This document shows, in pieces, positions 12,358 through 32,449 of a DNA stretch of 64,000 nt; the stretch's first letter is position 1, and each line of letters starts with the position of its first letter. A model generated the notes under the pieces. It was not told where the DNA came from and searched no databases. It saw only the letters and a program-made list of their open reading frames with translations. Source of the DNA: Circinella minor (lineage: Eukaryota > Mucoromycota > Mucoromycetes > Mucorales > Lichtheimiaceae); assembly GCA_016758965.1 (NCBI GenBank), contig JAEPRB010000127.1:51687-115686 (forward strand), read 5' to 3'. Made by a program: the position numbers and the translations under genes.

Positions 12358-12528
12358 AGAATATTATTCTTTAAAAAAGTGATGACAGATAAAGTCTATA
12401 AATATCGCTCATGAAAAAATATTTTCGATCTTGTATTCTTTTTTACTTTTCTTTTCTTCGTTAACGAATCCGATTATTCATCTATTTATCATTATAATTA
12501 TAAACCACAACAACGTGACTTTTAGGAT

Positions 12529-14888
12529 ATGGATACCAAAGAACAGCAACACATATCCATTCTTAACCGATCCGATGTGGAGGAAATCAAGTCAAAGTTA
12601 TTAAGGTATACTATCATATCGTAGTATATTGATTCAATCATCATGTGAATTTGATATATATAGAATGAAATTATATAGAATTATATATATATATTTATTT
12701 ATTTATTTATACCTATTTTCAAAAATTGAATATGTAGAAAACTTGATTTGAGACTCATTCCATTACTATCTGTATTATATCTTCTTTGTTTTCTCGATCG
12801 GTAATTCACCTTTTTTTTTCCTACACAACAATTATTAATATATACGGCATATGATCATGTTGTCGTTATTACATTCTAATTATCTTATTAAAAAAATTAA
12901 CGTCACAAACTCTATAATATATTTTAGATCCAACATCGGCAATGCGAAGCTAGGAGGTCTTGAAAATGATTTGCATATGAATCATTTTCAATATCAATGG
13001 AGTCTTTCAATATTTTTTGCGGGTTATATTCTTTTCCAACTACCATCAAATGTGATCATGCGAAGGTGGCGTCCTGCATTCTGGCTCTCCTTTTTGATGT
13101 TGTAAGTGTTTTCCACTCGCTCACCCCTACTGCTTCTCTCTTACATCTTGACCACTTTGTTATCCCCGAAGAACTTATGTCTATATATCGCTTCTGCCAT
13201 AAATATATTTCTCTTCTTCTTTTTGGGTTCGTGATACTAAATCAATTAAAATAACCGTTTATAGATCGTGGGGAGTTGTAGCTACAGCAATGGCTGCTTG
13301 TGAAAATTTCGCTGGGCTAATGGTATGCCGTTTATTGCTAGGATGTTTTGAAGCAGGTACGTAAACTATTGTAATTTTTACATGTATGTGGTTATATATC
13401 TGAATTGTTTGTCTAATACGTACGTACATAACTTTTATTATCATATTTATTTGTTGATTGATCATATAGGATTTTTCCCAGGTGTTGTATATAGTAAGTT
13501 TAAATGGTAGATAGCAAATTCTTGAAAGGTACAAATGTGTCTTTTTATATGGTAATAATATATATATAACAGTGCTTAGCCTTTGGTACACTCGTCAAGA
13601 ATATGGACGAAGAGTAGCATTGTTTTTCTCATTCGGGTCACTCGCAGGTGCATTTGGTGGTATTCTTGCATACGGGTAAGCGAAGAATTTTATGGCTGTT
13701 ATTTTTGAATTTATACCAACCTCAATATTAATTTTAATTGCTACTGTTACTATACCTAAATTTTTAAAGTATAAGTCAAATTCCTACACATACCCTGGCC
13801 ACATGGCAATGGTAAGCGAATCATATTGTTCATAAGCTATATAACATTGTTACATATATATATAGTAATGAGGAAAAAAGAATTAACCATTCATATATCA
13901 TATTGTATATATAGGTTATTTATTATTGAAGGATCACCGTCCATCCTTATTGCTGTCTTTGCCGCATGGTATCTCCCTGATTCACCTGAAAAGGCTAAAT
14001 TTTTGACTAGTGATGAACAACAATTAGAAATTGAACGATTAGCTGAAGGTTCGTTGGGGGGAGGGTGGATGAATAGTATGCTCAAATAAGTTTTAGAGAT
14101 GGAAACACAAAATGGCTGACATAGTTGATGTACTGTTCTTTCTTTTTCTTAAAAAACGAAAAGATGCTGGTGCTAGTCAAGATCATTCATTTTCTTGGCC
14201 ACAAGTCGCATCAGTTTTCCAAGATTGGAAACTCTACATTTATATCTTTATCTATTTAACCGGGTCTATAATGCTTCATGGTGTAACGCTCTTTTTACCA
14301 TCCATTGTCGCCGGTATGGGAGAATGGAATAATGCCCAGGCTCAATTACTTACTACACCCCCTTATGTATTAGCCTTTATCGCTACCATTACAATAGGTC
14401 GTAGTTCTGATCATTTCTTTGAGCGAGGATTCCATATGGTTGCATGTGATGTTGTAGCGATCGTGGGATTTTTACTTTTAGTGCTTATTCCTCAAGAACA
14501 AGTAGCAGTCCATTATTTTGCTGCTTGTCTGGTGGTTATTGCTGTTTATGCCAATGTGCCAGCCAAAGTAGCTTGGTTTACAAATAATTTTGGTGGATTA
14601 ACGAGACGTGCCATTGCTTCAGCTACCATTGTTTCTATTGGTTTGGTAGGAGGAATTTTTGGAGGGCAAATTTATTATGATGGCCCTGAATACAAAAATG
14701 GAAATACGATTGTTTGTGTATGTGCTGCAGCACAACTGGTTGCAATCTTGATCTTACGGTTCCAATTGGCAAGAGAAAACAAAAGACGAACTCGACTTTC
14801 AGAACATGAAAAAGAATTAGAATTGCTTAAATATGGTGGTTTACAACTTATTGGTGATAGACATCCAGATTTTCGCTATGTATTATAA
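12529..14888 (+). CDS. MFS permease, Dal5-like anion:cation symporter family
   Basis: Nine exons (12529-12605, 12738-12800, 12928-13101, 13265-13356, 13470-13493, 13573-13675, 13770-13811, 13915-14048, 14164-14888) give 477 residues. The pattern is that of the Dal5/Tna1/Fen2 group: RKLDLRLIPLL, FLDRSNIGNAKLGGLENDL, YILFQLPSNVIMRRWRP, SWGVVATAMA, CRLLLGCFEAGFFPGVVY, then WYTRQEYGRRVALFFS. This makes up the first six membrane segments; six more follow in the last exon. Members import allantoate, pantothenate, nicotinate, biotin or similar acids with protons at the plasma membrane; the substrate cannot be read from the sequence. The last intron (14049-14163) has an unusual GTTCGT donor and an AAG acceptor, but it restores the frame and is needed because stops follow the donor. 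Exon 5 is only 24 nt. Confidence 0.9.
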
Positions 14889-15214
14889 ATATTAATAATA
14901 AATAATAATTAGTAGTCAGTGAAATATATGATATTTATATATAGTTGTTATATATTATAAACTTGAAATAAAAGAAAGTGCGTAATGTGTGTAAAAAAAG
15001 AAACTAAAATAAAACGCGAAACAAGCACATGAAAAAAAAATAAGAAAATAAAAGGGGGAAAGAGGGGGAAAACTATAAAAGGAGATGGTGTTAGAAAAAA
15101 AAAGTGGGAGTTAAGGGGGATGAGTATCTCAGTCCAATTGTGAAGAAAGGATGTATATGTTTGTGTAAAAGGGGTTGTCTATGATACAAGGGTTGTTAAT
15201 TGATTGATTGATTA
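14889..15214. terminator. Convergent 3' region of the permease and CHD genes
   Basis: 326 bp between two stop codons that face each other. The sequence is A- and G-rich with several AATAAA-like runs (for example near 14897 and 14970), fitting 3' ends and poly(A) sites of both genes. No ORF of interest. Confidence 0.5.
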
Positions 15215-22123
<6,909 letters not shown>

Positions 22124-25100
22124 ATTCGATTCTTATAACGATGGGTTTGAGAAAGGAGAGAGAAGGGAGGAAATAAGGATGTAACTTAATGTGCTTATGT
22201 ACTGTTTATGTTATTTCTTGATATTTGTTGCTTAGTAATATATATACGCAAAAGAAAATGATTATCGTCGTCGTTATCTCGTTGCTGTTATATTGTATAT
22301 GAAAACGAGAGAGTCTGTTTAGAACACTTTCTTTTTTTTTTAGTCGTTAAGGAAAAAAAGGCACCAAAGCAGCTTTTACGCTGGTTGCGGAATAATTGGT
22401 TTCCTAACAAAATATTGAAAAAAAAATTAACATGTTAGGATTCCCAGCCCATTCCCATGATTATGTTGTTTCTACTCCATTTGATGATCGCCATTGCTCT
22501 TCCTCCATGCTCCATACTACCAGAAACACTACCCTGCTCCACTCCGCTGTATGCTTGCCCTTCATCCCCATGACATTGAAGACATTGATTCCAGGCCCGC
22601 CTACTGGTACGGATCTTTTTTTTTTTTCTCTTCTTCAGTTTCTCTCTTTTCCTTTTTTTGTTCTCTCTCTCTCCCTCTCCCTCTCCCCTTCGCTCTACAA
22701 TCACTTTATTCCTCTTTTTGGTCATGAATGTTGATCAGCCATATCGTTTCTTTGAAAAACTAACGCGCGATCACAAAAGATCTTTATGTTGTTGACAGTC
22801 CAATCTTTGATCCCAATTCTCACTCTAATCCAGCTGACTCCTTCTTTTTATAACCCTCTCTTTCTTTCTTTCTATCACACAACTATAATCTTCATCCCCC
22901 CCAAAAAGAAATCATGACGTACCAAAAGTCAACTGGTGTTAATTACAATTGATGCCTTTTACTTTTTTTTTTCACTCACTCCAAAATTTCAAAGTTGGGG
23001 GAGTAGGGCTCCTAATCAATACAAAGTTCCACCTTCTGTAGTCGTCGGTCAAAGTATACTGGACCAGAAGGGAAAAGGCAAGGAAAACAAAAAAAAAATA
23101 GTCTCTCTCTCCAATTTTTTATGAGTTTTTTCGCGAGTTCGTCCGCCAGTGGATGATTTTTCAATTGCCTGGCGAAACCCCGAGTGATAGTCCCAGAAGA
23201 GATGATAATAATAATGAAAAAAAAAAAAAAAAAAAAAAGATTTATTTTATTGTACAACTTTTTTTTTCTCTCCTCTCCTCTTCTCTCTTTTTTTTTTTTT
23301 TTTTGGTTGTCAAGGTTATTTATCAAATCCTTCTGCTAGCAAAATAACTTAAAGACTTCAAAGCTTTTTACTTTCGCAGTGTTGCTATGTAACCAACCTT
23401 CTTTGACATCAAAAAAAAAAATGGAAAAATAATAAGGGGGGTAGATTTAGGAAATAAACATATCGAATGGCGTTAGATATAATTGGTTTTAATATGAAAA
23501 AAAAAAATTATGACAATAGTGTCGAAATGACCTTGCCCTGACAAATCAAAAGAAAAAAAAAACTTTTTTTTAAGACGTCGTAAAATTATTATTTTTTTGT
23601 CCCCAAATCCATTTCACATCATCAATAATAACAAACATTTGCTTATTGTCCCCCCCCCCAATGTACAATATAAGTATAAATCAAGAAAGATTAAATCATG
23701 GAATCGTGTAACGAATCACTGTGTATTACCATCTTTCTTTTTTTAAACTTTATAACAAAATGACTATGAGCGCATGCTTTATTTCTTCTTGCAGATATAT
23801 ATTACACTACACATTTACTGTTTAATCGATTATTATTTTTCCATATCACTATACATATAAATCTCTTACAAACTTATTCTATTTCTCCCTCTTTTTTTTT
23901 TTCTTACAAAAATAATAGTTTTTTCACATCTCCCCCCGGGAATTACAAATGTGGTAAAGATTAGGTTGATCCAAAAGGGAAATCCAGCGGTCGGATATTA
24001 AACTTGATCTTTTTTTTTTGCCAGAAGATAAGGAGAGGTAAAATTGAACAATAAAATCAAAAACGCGGGATTCTATGTATAAATGCCAATAATGAAAGTT
24101 GTTGGTGAAATAAACATATAGAGCTCTCTAACCCTTTTCATATTGAATATTAAATCCATAATCAAATACATAATAACAAAAAATAAACGACTTTTATCCA
24201 TTATTAGCATCGAGGAGAGAAAAAGATAACAATACAATGAACCTTCCTGTTTCTATATGTAGAAATGCATATACGTACTATTACCACTTAATACTTAATA
24301 TTCTTAATTATAGTTTTATTTTTAAAATATTATTTTATATCATTCAAAACTCATTTTAGGCTATGTATCGTATGATTTAGAAACTGAGATCGATAGTAAC
24401 CGATGTCACAAAATCAGGTTTATAATAAGTTGACTCCATTTAATGTAGTAATAAAACAGCTTTATTACGTATTATGTTTAACATTATAAATACATATTAG
24501 AACTAACATTTTCATTTATAAAGAAATCGATGAGGGAATTTTTTTCTTGATTGGTACATGATATAATACAAGAGTAAAGAGTTTATTCTAAAACAACATT
24601 ATCCTTTTTGTTCTGTTACATAATGTACATTGACAACAAAATTATTTGAAGATAATAACATTCTATCTACTACCTAGTAGAATTGTGCTTTTTCTGGTGC
24701 AGGCTGGATAGCAGTAAAAATATAATGATAACAACGACATGCTATTCTTTTAGTTTTTATTCGAGACTAATACCATAATGCGTAAAAGCCGTCTATATCG
24801 ATAATACTTACTCATATAAAAAAAAGAAGGGCGAGCGATTATATTATTGAAATAATTAGAAAAAATACTAGTGATAATAGTATTCTTGCGCTTCTTATAT
24901 GTTTTTGATTACTTAAAATATAATAAATATTTTTATTAAAAGCAACCTGATTATTATTAACATGTTGACAGTAAGGTTCTTTATTTGGTATTAAAAAAGA
25001 GTTTCAGTTAGAACGATTTAGCTTAAATCTTTATATTTAATATTCTGTATGCTTCCGTATATAAAAATTGTATTTTGGAGCTATTGTCGTTCCTCAATAA

Positions 25101-25890
25101 CAAGATTGAACAACTGTACTATTTAAAGAAATGTATAGTTAGTTGGGTTTATGTCAACATGCGTTACAGAGTGTTAGCGTTTAAGTCAATATATGATACC
25201 TCATAATATCTCTTACGTATTAGAATAGATGTATCAGCTCTTGACACAACAATTCCTATGTAAGATGTTGGATCTACCGTCACCTTTGTATCAACGCATC
25301 GTCATATTCTCCAACAAAGTAATACTGACTGTTCTATATATACAGTACTTTTAAAACATTATAGGAAAATACTGTACATGTAGAAAATTGTCAATACATT
25401 TTGCTGCAACAAATTTGTTCATATTTATAAATATGTATGCAACTATGTATCAAGTTGTTGTAAAGCTCTTACTTAAAAGAAAGAAAACTAATTCACTGGA
25501 GATAATATCATAGATACTGTAATATAACTTTTAAATTATAAGATGATCCAATAATTATAGTATTATTATCTGGTAGTATAAATGTATTTTTATTATAAAT
25601 ATACTAACCATGCAAAGAAAAATTTATCTGTGTATGTATTACGTACAATATTAATAATAAATGAAACATAACAAAACTTTTTTGTGCTAAAACAAGAGGA
25701 AAGACAGAGAGAGGTGAAGTACGTATTTATGATAGTTGTTATTAATTGTAGTAGTACGTAGTAGTAGTAATGGTGGTGGTAATAGTAGTATGTAGTATGA
25801 GTATTAGTGGTTAGAAAGTATTTCAATTGCTAGAGTGAGGAGGATACGTGAAATTAAAATGGGGTTGACTTTATAGGATATCTTCATTTT
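22124..25890. other. 3.7-kb gap, mostly featureless AT-rich DNA
   Basis: Two less AT-rich blocks (22435-22610 and about 22985-23210) look coding-like in short stretches on both strands, but no gene model with start, splice sites and stop could be built. A 22-A run lies at 23217-23238 and many other homopolymers follow. From about 23,350 to 25,850 I see no ORF or repeat structure worth naming. Confidence 0.6.
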
Positions 25891-27133
25891 TTAAAATTTT
25901 GCGGTAATTGATGCTGTTTTTTTGTCTTGAAATTCTTGATACCATGTTTTAAGTTGTTCGAGAACAACAAATGTAATAATAGTTTGTGGACCCAATCGAA
26001 TAAATGCTGGTGTCCATCCTTTAAAAAATGATCCCAATCCTTCTGCCTTATACATCTGTGCCATTACCGATAACGCTGATTTACTTCCATCTTTTGCACT
26101 CATAACACGAGTCTTTATAACGTCAGCTGGATTACAGGCGGTAGTTGCTGCTAAGCCCTATTCATATTAAAAATGAGAGAATCAATTTAGAATATGATAA
26201 CTTCCCTTATCACCACCAGACTACATAACGCTTTTATAGCCTGTCAAAATAAATACATCCTTGTCCCTTCCCCCCCTCTTCTTCCCAACAAAAAAAAAGG
26301 TATACTTACAGCCAATACACTTGATGTAAAATGAAGTGGTAATCCATCATCCAGTGAGGTATGTCTTATTAATAAATCTTTGAATATATCATATGATACA
26401 CATTGTGCAGAAGTGACCAAAATGGCTCGACTAACATTAGGTCCAAGTCCTCGGAATAATGTTGATATACCTTCTTCCCGAGAAATTCGTACGAGACCAT
26501 CAATTGCATTTTTATAATTACGTCGTTGTGCTAGAGGTAACTGACCATCATTTTGCATACGAACCTATTTATTATCAATAATAATCATCACAAAGTCAGT
26601 ATACAAAAAAAAATGTCTGTATGATCCCAATTTGAAATTAATCTTACATTTACAATATCTCCAGGTGATCCACATGCGCCACCCAAAGCTCCAGCTATGA
26701 CTGAACAACCTAATAATTGCCATACGTGAGGTTCTATCAAATATATTTTTATAATATCAGTAACAATAATAATGATAATAAAAATTTGAGATTCAATTAA
26801 CATATAACATAAAAACAATTATGTGTAAATAATAATCTTACTTTGTGTTTTAGTCAACAACTCGTGTTTAAGTTTTTCATAAACACCTAAACGAACTGTG
26901 GCATATGTTGCTTGTCGTAAAATACTAGCAGAAAGTCCTGCATATAACCGTAATGCACCCTCATTACGAACAATGGAGAGCATTGTTTTTAACATGCCAG
27001 GTTTTTCATGACCTGTCATTGTTTGCAATCGCACTTTAGTCAAGTCTAAAGGGTGAACTGTTATGGAGGCTATCATAGAAGCAGCACCACCAAAGAAAAA
27101 AGGTGTTGAACGTTTAACAGTATTCGTTGTCAT
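25891..27133 (-). CDS. DIC1: Mitochondrial dicarboxylate carrier (SLC25 family)
   Basis: Exons 27133-26842, 26733-26648, 26564-26310 and 26157-25891 give 299 residues, the normal carrier length. The three repeats of the mitochondrial carrier fold each bring a PxD/E signature: HPLDLTKVRLQT, SPGDIVNVRMQ and NPADVIKTRVM. The set, with GWTPAFIRLGPQTIITFVVLEQL near the end, fits the dicarboxylate carrier that swaps malate or succinate for phosphate across the inner membrane; the oxoglutarate carrier group is the closest alternative. No cleavable presequence is evident, as usual. A broken copy with the same intron positions lies head-to-head at 29455-30777. The end VMSAKDGSKSALSVMAQMYK is kept in both. 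Confidence 0.92.
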
Positions 27134-29454
27134 AATTATTTTTTAGAAGTGTAAAAGTAAAGAAGGTAAAAAAGAGAGAGAGAGAGAGAGAGAAAAGGAG
27201 AAAAGAAGGGTTATATTATGTATGAAAAAAAAAAGTTGTAGTGAAACATTTCTTATGTTATAGGTTTAAATAATTGAAATAGAAAAAGTCGATTTGGATG
27301 AAATGGAAAATACCGGTGTCAAAAATTTGCATAAGGTACAAATACCCCCCCAACCAGCATAATAAATCCATCGGAAAGGGAAACCTTTTATCCGACTTTT
27401 ATATTTATATTTATTCATGATGAATCATCTTAGGCACACCAATGATTCTCTTTAATAATAATCCTTTCACTTCTTTATTTCTTTTGTTTAGCCTAGTTGT
27501 TATTACAATACTACTTATTAATGTCACCCCCCCCTAAAAAAAAGAGTTTATCGATCCTGCTGCAAGTGCATATAGGAGCAGAAGAATTATCCCCTATAAT
27601 TTTTTTTTCTTTCAAAAATAAAGGTTTCCACACCGATAAGGAGCACTTTTTTTTTTGTATATTTATAAAAATGAATGGTGGCAATAATTAAACAATCTTT
27701 ATTCCGTTCTTTTGAACTGAATAACAATAGTATATATGTTATCTATGTATTCCTTTGAAAAGCATATTGAATAGTTCTTCTGTGCCACTTTGTTTTGTCA
27801 TAAAATCAACATAGAATCATTATTGACATAACTCATCTGTTTTCATAATTAATAATATAATTACTTGAATAAAAACATTTGTTGTAATGAGTCTCTAAAG
27901 TATACCATAGTAAATATGTTTGTATTTCAATCATATATCAAGGTGGCTACATAAATTGTTATGTGGCGTATCCTTTTTAAGATAATACACAATTCTTAAT
28001 TGGTCAGCATGGCTTAATGCTTCGAATAATCACGTTATAAGTTATCATAGTAAATTTAATTATATCTTTACATATGAAAAAAAAAATAATTATAAGTCGT
28101 TCTTTGTAATGAAAAAAGAAAAAAAAATGTTTCAGTTTCAAAACGTATAATTACGTGGCCTTTATAATTGTGGGCTGATAAAATATATCGATATGGGGTA
28201 ATTTTTCAAAAACCATTGGCGGTATCACAAAAATACACGTTATATGTATGCTAACAAGTAAATACAATAATACATAGTGGGAGACATAATTATATAAAAA
28301 CTGTAACTTTTGATAACAACAGTGAAGCACCAAAATAAGAAGAAAGGGGGTGGTCGATTGAAGATGTCTTCTGTTCTATTTTTATATTTTTACGAACGCA
28401 AGCACATGCATAGTTCACTGTATAAATAAAATGCACTTTTTTAAAAAAAAAATATTCCTTGGGTAAGTCTCTATGTAGTTTATCACATTTTTCCATGGCA
28501 ACATTTGACTCAATTTTTTTTAAAAAAAATAATTTGGGTGCGGTAATTTTGCTACGCATCAATCGAAAGAATCTGTTTTCCCACGACGAGTAAAAATAAA
28601 AAAAAAATTGAAAATGTTTTTAAAATAAAGGGTTGTTGTCGCAGAATGCAAGAAAAACAGGCAATATGATAATCATATTTTACACTACAAAAAAAAAACT
28701 CTCTATATAAATGTTGGTACCTGCATCAAATGCAAATCAAAAGAGGTTTATTAGGCATTATAGATATCTGCTTTATGTATGTATGCGTTTTTTAAGTGTT
28801 TAAATAAAATTTTGGGGATTACACATATAAAGTGAGACAAAACAGTTAATTCTGGATAGATGAATTGATGAACCAGAATTTGCTTATGTATAAATCCCTA
28901 TTTTCCTTATATGTATGGCCTGAATCGCATCATTATTAATCTTGGATACGGTTTTTCAGATAAAACCCCTTTTTTATAAATGGTACGTAAGAAGCAGATT
29001 AAAATTAAAAATGAATCTGCGGGACAATCAATAAAAAAGCTTCGCTCCATGCAATATGTCTTGATCAATATCCAAAAAGAATAGCAGGAGCTTACTTTTT
29101 CTGAAAATCACTCCATAGCTCGGGCGTTCATGGAAAAACGTTTTTACTATCGAACTATATTACAATGATTCCCTAGCAGCATTATCCCTCTTTCTTTTAT
29201 GTCTTTTTCTAAGGCATTGTTTTCTTATGTTAAATTAGATCCTACTTTCTTTTTTCTTGCTTGAAAATTGATTACAATACCCTTTTTCACTTCCTTTCCT
29301 GCTGTTATAAGCTTAAATTATAAATTTATATTAATCATTCTCCCCCTTATTTTTTCCTCTCTGTTCCTCCACCCCTCCGCATTTTTCTTGGGATACTGTT
29401 ATTGTTACTACTACTACTACTACTACTATCATTTTTTTAATAATAACAAAATCA
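27134..29454. other. 2.3-kb gap between the two head-to-head carrier copies
   Basis: Contains a (GA)n run at about 27173-27192 next to the carrier start and many A/T homopolymers. No gene model. The pseudogene side ends in a (CTA)n run at about 29406-29429 and a poly-T tract just before the ATG. Confidence 0.6.
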
Positions 29455-30777
29455 ATGGCTACAACTAAAAGTAAACAATCCACACCTTTTTATTTTGGTG
29501 GAATGGCGTCATGCGTTGCCGCAATAGTAGTTCACCCCCTCGATCTAACCAAGGTCCGCTTACAAACGATGAAGGGTAATGATAAAGTTAGCATGTTTGT
29601 GACCATGATCAAAATTGCACGTAACGAAGTTTTTTTACGACTTTATGCTGGCTTATCAGCAAACATTATGAGACAGGCTACATATTCTACCGTACGCTTT
29701 GGGAGTTTGTGAAAAATTGAAACAAAACAACATGTCGACAAGTTCTCAAAGTAAGTATAACATATATGATGGGGGTAAAACTAAAATTGATTGAAATGAG
29801 AAAAAAAAACTGAATACGTACGTACGACTTTTTTTTTAAAAAAAAAACAGAACAGGTTTAAATGTATATAATAAGTAGCTTATCAATAAGTTTTATTTTC
29901 TCACGTTTTTTTTTTTTAATTATAAACAGGTCTTAATGTCTGGCGATGGGAGGTATAAGCGGTAATCCAGCTGATGTATTAAATGTAAGTTGTTTCTACA
30001 ACATACATATACTACAATTATTAGATGCTAGACTCATGTATTTAAACCAACCGAGAAAAAAAAATCAAATAGGTTCGAATGCAAAATGATGGTCAGTTGC
30101 CATTGCATCAACGTCGTAACTATAAAAATGTTATGATGGGTTTATAAGAATGAGTCGAGAAGAAGGCATTATATCTTTCTTCCGAGGATTAGGGCCGAAT
30201 GTCAACAGAGCAATATTGATGACTTCATCCCAATGTGTTTCTTATGATATATTTAAAGTTATATTATTACACTATTCATCATTAAATGATGGACTAATAA
30301 TATTACACTTTATATCAAGCGTGCTAGCTGTAAGTATCTTCTTGGGAATGAAACATCTATATAAAGAGGAACAGTTCTAATAACAATAATGTTGCCTACT
30401 ATTATGCCGGAATTGGTTATCAAAAAATGTTGCCCGAAAGGACAGTTATATCAATTTACCGCTATTCTAATGGTTTTTATTTGTATTTTCTGTGTGTATA
30501 GGGCTTAGCAGCAACTACAGCGTGTAGTCCGATTGACGTTATAAAGACTCGAGTTATGAGTAGTGCAAAGGATAGCCAATCATCGTTTTTAGTAATGACA
30601 CAGATGTATAAAATGGAAGGACTTGGATCTTTTTTCAAAGGATGGACACCAGCATTTATTCGATTAGGTCCACAAACTATTATTACATTTGTAGTGCTTG
30701 AACAGCTTAAAAAGACGTGGCATCAAGCATTTTATAGTAAGGAAAGAACGACAACAAGAAAAATTGATTGTTGCTAA
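29455..30777 (+). pseudogene. Broken duplicate of the dicarboxylate carrier gene
   Basis: Colinear with the intact carrier: MATTKSKQSTPFYFGGMAS ... HPLDLTKVRLQTMKG, then GGISGNPADVLN, VRMQNDGQLPLHQRRNYKN, EEGIISFFRGLGPNVNRAIL, and GLAATTACSPIDVIKTRVMS ... KGWTPAFIRLGP. Lesions: an extra G near 29703 shifts VRFGV into a stop; the start of exon 2 (QLLGCSVIAGA) is missing or scrambled; one base is lost near 30136, giving TAA. Introns sit at the same places as in the intact gene, so the copy arose from DNA, not mRNA. The last two exons read cleanly, with one extra codon in DGLIILHF and a different C terminus. A shortened protein from 30,150 on cannot be excluded but would lack the first repeat. 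Confidence 0.85.
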
Positions 30778-32449
30778 GTTTTAAAAATAAATGTTCCTTT
30801 CTTTCATTATTTTCTTTTGTATCTTACCTAAGATTATTATTTTGGCCCTTTTTTTTTTCCGGTAGCTTTTTTTTTAACTCTTCCAAAAAATGACTCATTA
30901 ATTCCGTACTTAAAACTTTGATTTTCGCATGTTTGTACGACTTACTGTCTCTGTTTCACAATTGTCATCCGGAGTTTTCTAGAATTTTTTTTTTTTTTGC
31001 ATCTTTCTCTCCATATCTTATATATAATATGACCTCAGATTTCTATTTATATGTATAGAGGTTTTGTATTCTTGGTGTTTTCATATATGACACTATAAAA
31101 TACTAAATAATAAAAATAAATCATAGCCAGGAATAAATATATATATATATATATTATACCTATTGGTGCAAGGTAGAATTTTCTTCGATAGCTGTTGTGT
31201 GATGGCTTTGAAGGTACTTTTCACTCACACACATGAATTTGTAATGCCGTTATTTTAATTTACATTAGGCGGCTGCTAAAATCTATTCCTGTAATAGGAC
31301 CACTTGCATGATTCTTAATATATCATGAAAAAAAAGTAGCATAGCTATATGTACGTACATTTTAGTACACCCTATAAAAAAATCTTGTATACACATGCTT
31401 CTTCAGTGCCACTTGGGTCAACTGAATAAATTATTGTTATTAATATCAAATTTAAGCTTTTTTTTTTTCATCATCTATAAAAAAAAAACCAAAAGAAAAA
31501 CCCGAATTTTTTCTCACTATGGCGTTCCTTTTTTTTTTTTCAACCTTATTTAACATTCCATGATACGCATGAAAAGTTAGAACATATAGTAGTCTCCTCT
31601 CATCTCCAAGAGATAGTTGCAGTCTATATCCAATTATATAGGTATTAAATGAGATATTCGATTAAAATAATAAATACTTTTTAAAATACTACAATCTAGA
31701 TGTTTTTTTAAGCTCATATTATGTATAATTTTTTTATTGATTTATAGCTAGACACCATAACACATTTTCTATTTTAAATGTTGTTATTTTCTAATTTGAA
31801 TAATATATTTTAAAGTTAGTCATATAAATTAATACGTAGAGAAAACATTATAAGGATCTTTATATAAAAATTATACTGTAATGATATAAATATTAATAAC
31901 TCTATAAATGAAATTTAATTTCTATCTGAAAAGGTGTTCTATTTAAGATGTATTTATTATTCTCTATAACGTGCGTGATCTAACTTTTTACTGTTACAAT
32001 TATTCCCTCTACTCAATTTATCCCTTTTATTCTTTAAATTGTTGTACGTACTTATAGTTATTAATTCGTTCTTCCTCTAATATCTTATTTTCTGATCAAT
32101 AACTTCTATTTACCATTATACATCAAATTTCTTTTTTATTTTACTTTGTTAGCGTCGTTATGAGCACATGATAAATAAATTGCTGCTTTACCAGAATTTA
32201 TAAATTAAATGATTGTATATTGTTTTTTTGTTTTTCGTTATCAGTTTGAAATAATTACAGTTATTTTTTAAGTGCTTCGCACCTTTCAAAAAAATTATAT
32301 GCATTTCTTTAACCAAATGACTTTCTGCGTTCATTTAAAACGCCGCTATTTTTTAGTGTGTTAATAGGCATAGCTAGACGCGGGTCCCTTTTCCGTTTCT
32401 TTTCTACCATTTTTTTTTCTTTTCATCTTGAACAGTAATTTATAAATAA
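30778..32449. other. 1.7-kb AT-rich gap, nothing recognised
   Basis: Poly-T and poly-A runs and an (AT)n stretch near 31137-31155. No ORF above background and no inverted repeat noticed. The last 100 bp are pyrimidine-rich and probably hold the AIP1 promoter. Confidence 0.6.

Noticed and set aside
29455..30777. Second working dicarboxylate carrier with sequencing errors
   Set aside because: Besides two frame shifts, the first half of exon 2 is lost, which single-base errors cannot explain; still, this should be tested with reads.
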